The notes beneath the pieces were generated by a model. It had not been told where the DNA came from and made no database searches. It saw nothing but the letters and a program-made list of their open reading frames with translations. From Viscum album (taxonomy: Eukaryota > Streptophyta > Magnoliopsida > Santalales > Viscaceae): a DNA stretch of 64,000 bases. The position numbers and the translations under genes are program-made. Below are positions 35,642-48,900 of this stretch, piece by piece (position 1 is the first letter of the stretch; every line of letters begins with the position of its first letter). The stretch spans positions 12,042,001-12,106,000 of the forward strand of contig OY728142.1 of the NCBI GenBank assembly GCA_963277665.1, read 5' to 3'.

Positions 35642-37654
35642 GTAATCTCTTCTACCGACTCTTTCAAGTTTCTTTCTTCTTCTACTTACTCTTATTTAGT
35701 TGTATCATTATAAAGTAATAACATCATTATTACTTATATACTTATATGTTATTATAAATATGAAACAACCCTATTTCACCTTCTATCCATCCAACAGAAA
35801 ATGAAATCACCGTGCGTGCGTACGTATGGAATATCGTCTCCACGCCGTGGTGTAATCATTTTTTCCACCACCACCTTACATGGATGGGTATAATTGTGTA
35901 AAGAATAACTATATATGATTATTATAACATCGTACTGATTATAATATATTATATCATCCACTCCAATTCCATTCAATAAATATGGGAATAATATCATCGC
36001 TCGTGTGTGCGTACGGATTACCGTCTCCACGACGCGATGAGATTCATTTTCCATGTTAACAATTCAAGAATGATTATAAAGTCTATATAATAAGTAATCA
36101 TGAAATATATGAGATAAAAATTATACTGGATTTATTTATATATATATATATGTGTTTTTCATCTACTTAATTCCATTCAATTCAATAAGCAAATGAAAAA
36201 CAACGTTCATGCATACGTACGGCATACCTTCGCCATGAAGGGTGAATTTCTTTCCATTTATCAATCTATTATATTTATGTATATTATGAATATATATTAT
36301 ATATAAATAATGTTTTATATTCTGGAATTAAGTAATCATGATCTAAGTAATCATATTAATAATTACAAGTCAAAACACGGACGATAAATGAAACGATTTT
36401 ACCCAAAACATTGTTTTAACATAGAATTGACAAATGAACGGATAATATAAAGTCGTAAGTGAATCATATATGATATCATAAATATTATTATGGTTCTTTT
36501 AAAAGTTAAAAATATGTTTAAACCCACTATACTGGAGTCTCGGACACATACGGAAGAAATTGGACATAAGTAAAGGGATAACTTTTCCAATATCGTTTTT
36601 ATCCGAGATTGTTTATTCGTAAGTATTTACGGGGGTTATATTTATCATCCATTTCCCTGTTTTATAAAAATGGTTTCATGTATGTTTAAATTCTTTTTTA
36701 CCCATTTTTTTCTTTTACTACATGGTATGTAAGGAATTTTTCTTTTGTTTACCATATGAGGTACTTTTTGGATTTTCCGGCAAAAGTATGAGAAGAATGT
36801 TTTTTTAACTTATATGGCGTGAATGGATTTTTAAGGTTTCATAACAAATTATTTAAATGATGCTTCCTCTACAAAATTTTATGATTATTTTCAACAAAAT
36901 CTTTTTCTTTTAAAATTTCATGGCATTTTGAGAAAAGAAAATTATTTTTAAGAAGAAAGGATATTTTCCTCAAGAATTCATTTCAAGTGTTTCATCAAAA
37001 CTAGTTACCATATAATATGACAATATTTAGTATGTTTATGTTTCAAGTATAATGTCTATATTATTTACATTGTTTGATTTTTATTATTATTAAATGATAT
37101 CCATTTATTTTATATGGATTATGCTATAATGGGATGATGTTTATGAAACCCATATTATTCTTTGGGCTTTGATGAATGATTTATGGTTATTTTGTGGCAC
37201 ACGAAAGAATGATTTCATTATGAGATGTGTGGGACCTATATCTACCTCAAATGCATTGGGGAAAGATTTATATCTCATGAGATAGACATTGTTAGAATGG
37301 TAAGTTAATCTAGTTTAGTGATATAGGACTGGAACGAAGACTGAACTCGATTCATAAAGGGACTTTCTCCAATAAGATAGTCTTGGAAGTAATGTCTTAG
37401 CTACTATGGAAATCATATCATGTGCTTAATGGTTTTAAACAATTACATTTTTTATTACCATTCTATTTTATCATAATTAATGTTCCTTTATGATCTATGC
37501 CTTATGTACTCCCAAGATTTATTTCTCAAGATTTTTTTGTTTAAACATTATGTTCATGTTTTTTAAGTTAAATGTATATGATTTGTTATATTTTCTCCAT
37601 GATTACCCTTACTGAGCATTTGAGCTCACCCTTTATATGTTTTCTTTTCCCCAG
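35642..37654 (+). other. Candidate intron in B right LTR
   Basis: It runs from GTAATC at 35642 to the CCAG ending at 37654, 2013 nt. CTTACTGAGCATTTGAGCTC lies just upstream of the acceptor. The left LTR copy is split by A. A splice role is inferred from conservation with A and G. Confidence 0.4.
35807..36244 (+). repeat. Three hairpin modules, B right LTR
   Basis: These are the counterparts of the left-LTR modules, at 35807-35853, 35994-36040 and 36203-36244. The third has a better stem here (TTCATG/CATGAA, as in G). Cores are partly decayed, for example CGTATGG and TACCTTC. Confidence 0.7.
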
Positions 37655-37860
37655 TATTTAAAGAAAGGTTTTAGGTAAGAAAAAAAAGGGGAAGATCTTT
37701 ATGGGAGATGTTGAAAATCGTTCACCATGATTAGAAGATTATGTTCTGAGTTTCCAAAGACACTAAACTATTACGGTCCTTGAGTGTTGGTTAATGTTAT
37801 GTATTAATTATTCCAGAAAAGTAATGTAATTTCCATGTATTTCAATCTTCGGTCTCTATA

Positions 37861-37865
37861 ATTTT
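37861..37865 (+). repeat. Target-site duplication of B, right copy
   Basis: ATTTT, identical to 16446-16450. Confidence 0.85.
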
Positions 37866-38660
37866 GGATGTATGATGTTTGTTTCCATGAGCATCTTGTG
37901 TTTTAGAAGGATATGTCAATGGACCCATCAATGTTCAAACTAGTTATTCCATATATAGAACCCCTGAATGTGGAATAGTTTTACAGTTTCTCTAGCATCT
38001 CATTCTATTATCATAGGTTTGTTCTCAATTTTCATCAAGTTGAAACCATATTAATTGCATTGAACCATAAGGACTATAATTTTTTTTAGACTTTTCAGTT
38101 CTAGGAATCATTTAGTCAAATAAAGGAGAAGTTGGATATTGCTCGAGTGCTATGGTTTCCTAAACAGGGTGTGATTTTTGAGCTTTTCAATGAATCCTCC
38201 CATATGGGATTGGGATACATGTTGACTTATTAGAGGGAAGTGATATCTTATGGTTCTAGGAAGTTATGAACCCACAAGATTAACTATTACTACCATGATC
38301 TAGAGCATGCATCTATTGTATTTTCACTAAAATAGTGGTGATATTACCAAATAGGAATGTTATTTGTGGTTTTTAGGACTACAAGAGCATGAAATGTGTC
38401 TTTTCATAAAGATATATGTATCTACCCCAATAGAGGATGATGTATTTTATTCTTGGATATGATTTTGGGATCTCATATTCCAAGGGGAAGGATAATATGG
38501 TTATTTATGAATTTATTCAAATATCACTAGTTGATGTGGTCCAAGAGACTATAGATGTTTGGAAATGGGTGGAGGATATTGTAGTGATAAATCATCACAT
38601 TGGATAGAGTAGTGATTGTATTTTCATTTTTCATGTGGATGTGGAGTCATATTTTTTGTA
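37866..38660 (+). pseudogene. Element C RT end and RNase H
   Basis: This continues the RT cut at 16445. It reads FWMYDVCFHEHLVF, DMSMDPSMFKLV, RFVLNFHQVETILIALNHKD, then RNase H: VIFELFNESSHMGLGYMLT, EVISYGSRKL, HDLEHASIVFSLK, and GYDFGISYSKGKDNMVI near 38455. Stops and shifts are frequent. The first RNase H acid has changed (FNESS for the usual DAS). The domain order and spacing agree with A. Confidence 0.85.
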
Positions 38661-39960
38661 GCGGTTGGATGATTCTTAGTGGGGAGATTCAAAGGCAGAG
38701 GTGTTGCATGATTAGTTGTCCATTATGATGCTCCCGAGGGATGGTTATCGGATAGTTATAACTAGATGTTTTTCTAGTGGAGGTTGTTTATTTTTCAGGT
38801 GATATATGAGGACTTCCTCCAGTAATTTCTCATCTTACCCTTAGTAGTGCATCATCGTGTAAAAGATATATTGAGGTATGTGTAAGAAGTATTGGTATCA
38901 AGGAATTAAATTCTCAATTGAATAGTTTATGGTGATGTTCTTGTTTGTTAGAAAGTGAATGTGGAGTACAATATTTTTTGAGGTTTTTTCATTCATTGGA
39001 AGTTCCCAAGAGGAAATGGGACGAAATATTGATTTATTTCATTAATAGGATAACATATGATAAGATAGGTTCTAATGTAGTTTGGTTGATATTTGACATA
39101 CTAATGAAGTCAGCTCATTTTTGGTGGATCCATGAATCATGTATCATGGATGTATTAGTGAGGTGGTATGTAGATGATGTGGGTTGGATTCATGGGTTAT
39201 TAAGGACCAACATCAGTGATTGGAATCATCATTTTATCTCAAGATTTGGTAGGTGATTACAATATTCTTTTAGTTCCCATGTATTCCTTAGCATTACTTT
39301 CCACACTCAGGTAGATGGGATGATGGAGTAAACTATCCAGAAATTAGATAATATCTTGTGATATTGTGTCTTGTAATTTTATAAATCATGTAAAGGCCAC
39401 CTACCTCCAGTTTAATTTCCATACATCAACATCTATCACCCATCCATTGTATAATTCCATATTTGAGGTATTTTATTGATAGTTATGTCCTTCTACTATA
39501 TACTAGAGGAAGGATGGGGAGTTTTTATTTCTTGGTCCTCGATTGGTGTAGATAATGACTGAGAATATCCAATTGGTCCAAGATTTGATGTGGGTGGTAA
39601 ATGAATATCATATTTCTTATGCTAATCATAGGAAGATTCCCCTATAGATTGAGTATGGGGACCATTTCTTCATGAATATGTTCCCTTAAGGTGGGAAATT
39701 GAGGTTTTTAAAGGGGAGTAAGATTTATCCCTGGTTTTTTGGTCCCTTATATGTGTTGGAGTGTATTGGTGTGTTGCAATATTGGTTAGTATTTCCCACC
39801 AAAACTAGATAGGATCCATGGTAAGTTCAACATGTCCCAACATCATCGATATCTTCAAAATTACTCTGACATTATTAGTGTTGGGGTGTTGAATATTTAG
39901 GATGATGCGATGTTTGTGGAGTGTCCCATAGATACCCAGGATAATTGAGAGAAGTTGTTT
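38661..39960 (+). pseudogene. Element C integrase
   Basis: The zinc module is not clearly readable. The core starts near 38990 with LEVPKRKWDEILIYFI. The catalytic acids can be placed: D in LIFDILMKSAHF, D in ISDWNHHFISRFG, and E in VDGMME after FHTQ. The tail continues with LRFLKGSKIYPWFFGPLYVL near 39690-39740 and matches to HVSMLRRYL near 39830. I do not see a convincing chromodomain beyond it. Decay is too strong to place C in a clade, but it is Gypsy. Confidence 0.8.
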
Positions 39961-40626
39961 CCTTGATGGTCTATCCCCTTGACTCATGTGTTATGAATGA
40001 ATAGTTGAATGTAGAAGAGTAATTTGGAATGAGATATGTATCTGCATTTCCAATACCTAGAATTGTTTTGAGATTTATTTGTTTTATTTTTTTTATATAT
40101 TTTTTGGATCCAATTATTTTATGATATTTGAAGTTTCCTTATTGATGATATGTATAATAAATCTTTTGGAATATGAGAAAGTGAATACTCGATCCCTAAT
40201 CAAAATACATTATACCTAAAAATATTTAAAACATTGTGGATGAGTTAGTGCCACCTATATCAGATAACATAATGATGTTGCTGATATATTTCCTTGAATT
40301 GTGTGCCCAAAGAAGTGTTTTATTTCAATTGTGGTAGTTGTGTGAATGTGATTTCTGTTTTTTGTTATGGATGTGAAGATGGTAATGTGGAGATGTATTG
40401 TCATATAGATAGTTCTAGATTGTGTGGTGTTGTTCTTGGTGTGTTATGGTGATGTGTTTTTAAAGGTTTTTTTGGGTGTCTTGGTTTTGTGTGTTTTGAT
40501 TGTGTTAGTGTTATAACGTAGTGAGGTCCTTTAGTATTATCTCTTGCGGTGGTTATTTAGACCCATTTCTTTTATTTAGGTATGTTTTAAATTCTCTAGG
40601 AATCATTTGAGAGGTATATAATGTAA
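39961..40626 (+). other. Element C 3' noncoding region
   Basis: Between the integrase tail and the right LTR. The polypurine tract cannot be fixed; gagaggtatata just before 40627 is the nearest purine-rich stretch. Confidence 0.4.
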
Positions 40627-42516
40627 TGGTCAATGTCTTCTTGGATCCCTTTCTATTTTTGTGGTTGGAGAGTTTTTGGGGGATTCCATTGAGGGTCTAG
40701 AGGATTTGGAGCTACAGTTGTGCAATATCAGGATTTTTACTCCATTAAAGAGAAGTTTACAGCGTAAGTGTGTGGTTTATAGATTTTCTAGCTAGATATA
40801 TATGGAATGTGTTTGTAAGTGGAGTAATGCATGAAATTATTTTATTCTATAAAACATAATTTTATAGAATAAAAATATTTAAGTATGAGGCACCCTTTTT
40901 CAGTAGAAATTGGAGGATAAAGTGTAACTATTCGTTTTAAAACATGTAATATATGACATGTGGAATTTATAATATGAAAAAGTAATTCAAACTATAAATC
41001 AAGTGAATTACAGAATGAATATAATGCAGAGGATCAAATGAATCCTAGAATTCAACATTGACTTATCTCATTTTGTTGAAGAACCCTAGGGGTTTTGGGA
41101 GACCTTCTAGACCGTCTTCTATTTTTTTTAATCCTTGGGTCTGATTGGGGTGTCTTCATAATTGATGGTATGTTATTCTCCTATATCTCTTTATTTCATT
41201 ATGTTATTCCCTTGTATAATCATTATAGTGGTGTTATTTTTAGGTTTTTCATTGTGATGTGTTTTTTGACAACACATTGATGTGGTTCAGGGTGATCGTT
41301 GTTTTACTTATTCAATTGAGGTGTTTGAGCTAATAATTTTTTTCCTATAGTGCATAGTGAAATCAAAAAGTTTCTTTATGGCAGGGGATCACCATTATCC
41401 TCTATTTACATTTTATGTGTAGTTATTTAATGATTTGTACTTCCATTAAGTAGAGTATATGAATCACTTTAATAAGATACTTAATGTTTATAACTAAAAT
41501 TGATGGATATGGGGGATATATCACATGATTTAACTTTTTTATATATGTTCTTGATGATATTTTTCATTCTGGTTTCCAATAACATAAATAACGATTGTTG
41601 GGAGCCTTGTTTTCTCTATATTTGATATGTTCTATAAACCCTACTATGTTTTTATTTGATTGCACCCTGAATAAGAGGTTAAAAAATATATATCTGAAAA
41701 TTAAATTGTCTTCCCATGAAAATATTGTTTGTATGATTATACCCTTTATAAATAGAGAAGTAGTGTGATAAATCACCTTAGTAATTCTAGAATCCATAAT
41801 GTATTTTTTTGGTTTGAATTTGTGCCTTTTTGTTTCCTTATATGGGTTGGGATATTGGGTGATGAAGGCGGTGACCATCTAGGCTCTGTTGTGTGTGGGG
41901 TTGTGATTTGGTGGCTGGATTGAAAAGATGTTATGTGTGATTTTGAGAAATGTGGTGTGTAGTGGTGGATATTTTTTATGGTTCTCATGTGTAGTTATGG
42001 GGATGAATAGTTGTTGTGGTGTGGAATGGTTGTAGTTTGAAGTGGTTGTAGTGCACAGTTTTTTTGGTTGTGTAGTGGCTGAGACACATGGTTAAAGTAG
42101 TGAGATGGATTTTTTGATGTGGAATGGAGATGATGGTGGGTGCATTGTGTTGTGGAAATAGTTTTGTGAGGTCAAAGAGTAGTTTTTGGTGTGGTTTTGT
42201 TACCTTCCCTATTATCTTTGGAATAAATTACTTGATAGATATAAAGAATAAATAAATGATTTGGGTAATTAGATAAGATAATGGGATATTTAATGTGAAG
42301 TAAGTAGACCAACAATTGGAGTTAGTGTGAAATAGTCAATTCATAGAATTATGAAATATATATTGAATGTTGGAAAGTGATTTTTTGTGTGGTGGATGTG
42401 TTTTGGGTTTCATATAGTGGCAAAAACTATTATGATGTCTGAGGTGTGTCATATTAGTGGTGGTATTGTTCTCTAGCATATATTTTTTCAACCAACATAT
42501 CAGGTAATGTTTTCTA
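40627..42516 (+). mobile_element. Element C right LTR, part 1
   Basis: Aligned with 10855-12670. It includes the G+T-rich tract at 41815-42480. It is interrupted by D: caggtaatgttttcta stops at 42516 and resumes after D as ttctatttatatatc, reproducing the left LTR (aagtaaattgttttatttat) near 12650. Confidence 0.75.
42512..42516 (+). repeat. Target-site duplication of D, left copy
   Basis: TTCTA, repeated at 63256-63260 after the third D LTR. One duplication brackets the entire three-LTR array. Confidence 0.85.
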
Positions 42517-45500
42517 TGTAACATCTTGAGTTTTAATAAAATGAATTATTTATTTGATTTTTATTATTTTAATTAACAATGATTCAATGATAGTAATAAT
42601 AATAAATGACAATTTTAAATGAATGTTATTTTTTAAAATAGATAAATAAGTTATAATAACAAATTATTAAATAATATTTTCACTAACTGACAATAGTTGA
42701 ACTATTTTTTAATATAATCGAATTTCTATAATTATTACATTATTATCATGAAATAATATAAACTTTTTGGTTTAATAAATAAATTAAAGTAATTATAATT
42801 TAGAATTTAAATAAAAATATTTAGAATTATATATAATTAAGTAACTTTTACAATTAGTTTTATAAAACATTTATAATTATAATTAAAATTTTATACAAAT
42901 CAATAATGTTGTGTTTAAAACATGTAAAAGTAATTACTATATAATTTTCTTTTAAATATAATATAATATAAAAAATATAAATGATATTTTGATAACTGTA
43001 AAAATATATATATGAGTATTATTGAATTATGAAAATTATTAATTTATTTTTTAAACAAATAATATCTATTAATTGTTTTTATAAACTTATTAAGTAATAA
43101 TAATAAAATTTAAAAAATAAATAAGTATAATTAATTTTAAATAATCAAATTAAAAATATGGTTAAGAAAGGAAATAAAAGAAAACTGAAAATAAAGAGGG
43201 GTTTAATTTGGGGGTTTTGAGAAAATCTACTTCTAGGAGCCAAGAAAAGTTAAGACATTATCTTCGTAGAGGTCGAGTCAAATCCACGGAGTTCATCTAC
43301 CGAAGTGGAAATGTGAGTACATGTCGAAGTTTTCTTAAGGTGGATCGATATCTAGATAGGTGTTTCAAAAAAACAGATCTAGATCTAATTTTCAAGGAGG
43401 GTTTTGAGTGTGGTTTGAGTATGTTTTGATTGATACTGAGCAGTGAATCTATATCTGAACATTGAAGGCGATGCTGGTTTATCATCATCATCGATGTCAT
43501 ATAAATTAAATGATCTTTGAGGTAGGTGTTCTCAATTTTATTCTTACGTTTATAAATTAAATCGAATACATGTTTATTGTGTTTTTTATTTTCCCACTGT
43601 AGTCGTTTTATACACGGTGGTGTGTTCATTTTTCCTTTGACTTATTCTTGCATTCATCATCAGTTGTCCTTCTGTGGACTTTCTTCAACATTTTTTCTGT
43701 GTTTGGAAAAGTTTATATTCTTCTACGCATGAAATTAAATGAGAAATGATTTAGGTATCATTTTTTCAATGAATCTGGTAGGTATTTTCTTTTGTTAATT
43801 ATGGTTATTCAAATGAAATAAACTGTTTGTTACCAATCAAATCTTTGAATGAATAGAATCTTCAAATATACTATAAATTTCTGAAACCTTATGTGATACA
43901 CTAGTCTTCAATTGAATTAAACCTCAAAAAATATCTTACAATTTGTAAAACTACTTGATAATGATGATTTATATAATAATATATCTACAAAGTAAGTTAA
44001 TTCTATAAATAAGATTTTGAGTTAAGAAAAATAGGAAGAATTGTATCCACGCTATTATTATATGTATACTGCATTGTGTGTTTGAGTTTGGAAAAAGAGC
44101 CAGAGGCAGTTCTAAAGGAATGGAAGAATTCCATGTTTCTCTTTTCCTTGTTTGAGGAGTATGAGAAATTGAGAGATTGAGTCTTCTTCCAACAACAAGA
44201 AAGTCTTCTAAAAATTGTTTGTAAAGAAAGAATATTCGTTTTAAAAAAAATTATTTTTTTGAAATTTCACTTCTATAAGAGAGTTTATTAATTTTCTATC
44301 CAAGTATCTCAGAATTTATTTTTTTATTTTAGGGAGTTCTTATTTTTAAAGATTTTCTTTTTTAAAAAATTTTAATTATATAGGACATTATCTATTTTTT
44401 ATCAAGGATTAAAAAAATTATTTTTAAGGGATATTTTATATTTTAAATTTTTAAATTATGATTTATAATTTCTCAAATTAGTAAAAAAAATATGTATTTG
44501 TCTATTTTTAAGAAAACAATTGCTGTTCAAATTTATTTGTAAGGAATTGCTTAATTTGTTTCTAAAAAATATCTTAAAACAAATTATTATCTAATAAGAA
44601 AATAATTATTTATTTATAAATAATTATGTACTTTTGATTATAGTGAAGTAAATAATTATCTATCATTTATTCCTTCAAATTATAGTATAACAAGTAATTT
44701 TTTATTATTTATACTATGATATCATTTATTATTATTTTTTACAATAATAAAAAATAGTCATTTTCAGTATGCAATTACATTCACAACTATTAATGTAACA
44801 TGTAGTATAATATATGGAAATTATCTCTACTCATGACATTTCATGTATTTGTTATGAAAATACATGTAAAACCATGCATTTTTATGTTTACTAACTAAAA
44901 TATATTTTTGTAGGAAATTATTTTTGAAATTATTTTTATGATTTTAATCAATGAATATTTTCATAAAAATGGTAATTATTATATCATTAAAATTATATAA
45001 ATTATTTGATGCCTAAAATTGGAGAAATTAAATTGATCCAACTTATCAGAAGTTTCTTAATTAAGTTATAGGTGTCAATTTATTTATAAGAATATGTGAA
45101 TATGTTTTCAATGTTTTCAAAGTAGAAAAACATGTGAATAAAGTATGTATATGTAAAGAGGACTTAAAATATTTTTTATAAAACTCCTCACTTTGATGTT
45201 GTAAATATCATAGGGAATTATGGAGTGAACCCATCCCATAGTAAGTGGGTATGACTAAGATAGTCTTCAATATTTCAAGTGGACCCATTGTTTTATTTTC
45301 CAATGCTAGATTAATAATTTCTTAAAAATCACTAGATTTTTTTATTAATTTTTAAGCGTATGTATTTTGAATGAGTTGTGGTATTTTTAAGGTGTGATTA
45401 ATTTAAATGATATTTTTGAAATTTATTTCTCTAAATATATTTTAAATAGAGATTTCATAACGGTATTTCAAAAATTATAAAACTCTTATAGGGAAATTTA

Positions 45501-45792
45501 ATACTCATCCAATGTATTAAAATGATTTTCATAGGTATCATAGAAGTTTTAAGATGGATGAAATTGCATAAAGAGTTATTACAAATATATCAAAGTAGAT
45601 ATTTTTTTAATTTTTGTTTAATTTTTGTTCAATTCTAAAAATATATACGTTCTTCTCTAATTATCCAAAACCTAGACCAGAAAAGGTCCTATGTTGTTTT
45701 TAGTGTTGGATAATTGTTTAGTTTCTTTATTAAAAAAAATTACACCGAATTTTTATGCACTAAATCCAAAAATGCGAGTTCGGGCATTTACA
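42517..45792 (+). repeat. D LTR1
   Basis: Starts TGTAACATCTTGAG and ends TTTACA. Landmarks shared with LTR2 and LTR3 are a transcribed-looking block near 43195-43640, the phrase gaattccatg near 44125 and ggtcctatg near 45685. The 73-codon frame at 43208 is not kept in the other LTRs. Confidence 0.85.
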
Positions 45793-45998
45793 ATTGGTAT
45801 CAGAGAAATTTTCTAGATAGCATTGGGGATTAAATGTTTTCTTTTGAGATAAATAAAATTTAGATGATATAAATTTCTTTCATAATTTAGTTTCCTTATA
45901 TGTTTTAGATTTCCTTCTCTTCTGAAGACAGAAATTCAGAATTATATTAACTCTGAAAAATGAATTGCAAGGACACAATTCAATTTTTGGGGGGAGGA
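45793..45998 (+). other. D interior 1: primer site and purine tract only
   Basis: TGGTATCAGAG at 45795-45805 is an exact match to the initiator tRNA-Met type site. About 180 bp later, TTTTTGGGGGGAGGA (45984-45998) abuts LTR2. Between them I see no reading frame of note. Confidence 0.85.
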
Positions 45999-48900
45999 TA
46001 TAAAATCCTAAGTTTTCGTAATAATAATTATTTATTTAATTATTATAATTTAAATTAAACAATTATTATTTATTAGTAAATATAATAAAATGAAATTAAA
46101 AATGAATATTAATTTATTAAATAAATAAAGAAGTTATCATAATAAATATTTAATAACATTTTTACTATATGAAAACAGTTAAAATATGTTTCAATATAAT
46201 CGAATTTCATTAATTATTAAATTAATAATATGAAATAATATAAGTTTTTTAATAAATAAATTTATGGAATTATAATTTAACATTTTACTTAAAAATTATA
46301 TTGATTAATAAATACTTTAGTATCATTTCCCATTTGTTTTATAAAACATTTTTAATTATAATTAAAATTTTATAATAATTTATAAATTTATTTTTGAAAC
46401 ATGTAAAAGTTATTATTATAAAATATTAATGAAAAGGTAAAATAATTTATAAAATATAAATGATATTATGATAACTATAAAAATATATATATGAGTATTA
46501 TCAAATTATCATAATTATTAATTTATTTTATAAATAAGTAATAACTATTAGTTGTTTTATAAATGTATAAATAAGAAATAAAAAAATTATTATAATTTTA
46601 TAATTATTATCATTTAAAAAGTATCAAATTACTAATATGATTAAAAAAAGTAAATCAAATATATGCGAAAATGAAGAAGAGTTTGATTCGGGGCTTTCAA
46701 GAAGATCTACTTCTGAGAGATGAGAAAATCTGAGACATTCTCTTCTGGGAGGTCGATTTATCTGTGGAAGAGGGAAGGCAAGTGAGACTTGGAGTTGAGC
46801 GGGGGTGGATCAATTTCGAGAGAGAATTTTGGAATGACTAGATTTGTATATGGGTCCGAAGGAGGGTTCTAAGTATGGTTTGATTTGATTTTGGCTGATA
46901 GTGAGCAGAGAAGACATACTTTAACTAAAAAGGTGATGCTAACTTATCTTCATCATCATAGTCATCTAAATGTGTAGACCTTTGAGGTATGAATTTTAAA
47001 TTTTCTTATTAGGCATCTGAATCAAATTAAATTCCTATTTTTTATATCAAGGATATTTCCACTTCAATCATTTTTGATATGGTGTCCTGTTCATTTTTCA
47101 TTTGATTTCTTCTTCCATTGGTCATCATTTGTTTTTTTGGACCTTTAATCAACCTATTGTTTGTTTTGAGCATAGTTTAGATTCTTATATGCTTGAAATT
47201 AAATGAAAAATTGATTTTGGAATCATTTTTCAATGAATATAGTAGGAATTTCCTTTCATTGATTATGATTCTTTGAATGCACTGATTATTTTATTAGTTA
47301 TCAATTCTTTATATGCCTTGAATCTTCTTGTATACTTTAAATTTCCAAAATATTATGTGATACGCTGGTCTGAAACAGAATTAAACCACTGATAATATAT
47401 TTGAAGTTGTAAAACTACTAGATAATTAATATTAATAAAATATTATTTCTATATAGTAAAATAAGTTTATAAATAGGAGTCTCGGTGGTGAAAAATAGGT
47501 TTCCCTATCTCTACCATTGTTTTCTTTTTTATGATGTGCTCTGTGTTTGATTTTGGAAAAAGAGCCCGAGGCATTCTAAAAGGCATGGAAGAATTCCAAG
47601 TTTTGACTTTGCCTTTTCTGAAGAGTATGAGAAATGAATAGATTTATCTTTTTTCTAACACCAAAAAGATATCTATATGTGAAGAATTTGTAAGGGGAAA
47701 TATTTATTTTCAAACACTTATTTATTTTAAATTTTATTTCTATAAGAGATTTAATTCATTTTCTATCAATGTATTTAATAATTATTATTTTATTTCATGG
47801 ATTTCTTATTTCCTAAATATTTTAAACTATTAAATAATTAATTATATGGTAGTTAATCTATTTTCCATCAAGGTTTACAAAAAAAATTATGAAAGGGATA
47901 TATTTCTATTATATATTTTCAAATTATGATGTATAATTTCTCAAATTAGAAAGTGATTATATATTTATTTTTTTATAAGTCAAAATTTTTTGTTCATATT
48001 TATTTGTATTGAATTTCATAATTAATTTCCAAATAATTCCTTTTTTAATTTTATTATTTAATGAGAAAAAATATATATTTTTAAATAATTATATACTTTT
48101 TATTATAGTGAAGGAAATAATTATCTATCAATTATTACTTCAAATTATAATATATAAATTAATTAATTACAATTTCTGTTATGATATCATTTAATGATTA
48201 TTATTTTGATTAATAAAAAACTACCATTTTAAGTAAGAAATTACATGCACAACCATGAATTTCACTTTTAGTGTAAGATATATCCATTATCTTATCTCAT
48301 AATATATCATTCATTTTTTTTGAAATTAAATGTACAACCATTAATTTGTATGTGTATTGAATAAAACATGTTTTTGTAGGAAACTAATTTTGAAAATATT
48401 TTTATGAGTTTAATGATTGAAAATTTTAATACAACACTGTTAATTATTCTATCAATAATATTCTAGGTAATATAATATTTCAAAAAGAGGATAAATTCAG
48501 TTGCTCTAATTTTCAGAAGTGTTCAAAATTTGGTTATAAGTTTAATTTTATTTATGTGCATATGTGAATATGTTGTCAATGTTTTCAAAGTAAAAAAGCC
48601 CAGAGAATAAGGTATGTATATGTAAAGAAGACATAAAATGTTTTTTATAAAACCCAAAACTTTGAAAATGTAAACACAATAGGGAATTGGGAGTGAACCC
48701 ATCCCTCACCAAGTGGGTAAGCCCAATACAACCTTCAATGTTTTATATAACCCTAATGTTTTCTTCCAAATCTTGCATAATATTTTCTAAAAAATGATTG
48801 GATTATTTTTCAATTAATTTTCAGAATATGTATCTTCAATGAATTTTAGTATGTTTAAGGTGTAATTAATTTAAGTGATAATTTTAAAAACTAGTTCTCT

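Larger units (their letters stand above)
16451..37860 (+). mobile_element. Element B: large-LTR, gag-only retrotransposon
   Basis: B is a non-autonomous LTR element in the C RT gene, itself interrupted by A. Without A it is 11.2 kb: left LTR 4203 bp, interior 2774 bp, right LTR 4222 bp. LTRs start TGTAACACC and end TACA/TATA. A primer site follows the left LTR, a purine tract precedes the right LTR, and ATTTT flanks the whole. The interior keeps a gag remnant but no RT, RNase H or integrase. Long LTRs round a short interior resemble the large retrotransposon derivatives (LARDs) of other plants. It presumably moved using proteins from a relative. Confidence 0.9.
33639..37860 (+). repeat. B right LTR, uninterrupted
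   Basis: This full 4222-bp LTR has a TATA box at 35465-35472 and a donor-like site (GTAATC) at 35642. Hairpin modules lie at 35807-35853, 35994-36040 and 36203-36244, and the acceptor-like TTTTCCCCAG ends at 37654. It shows B before the A insertion: cggaagaaattggacataag runs straight into gggataacttttccaa. It ends TCTCTATA, followed by ATTTT. Confidence 0.92.
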
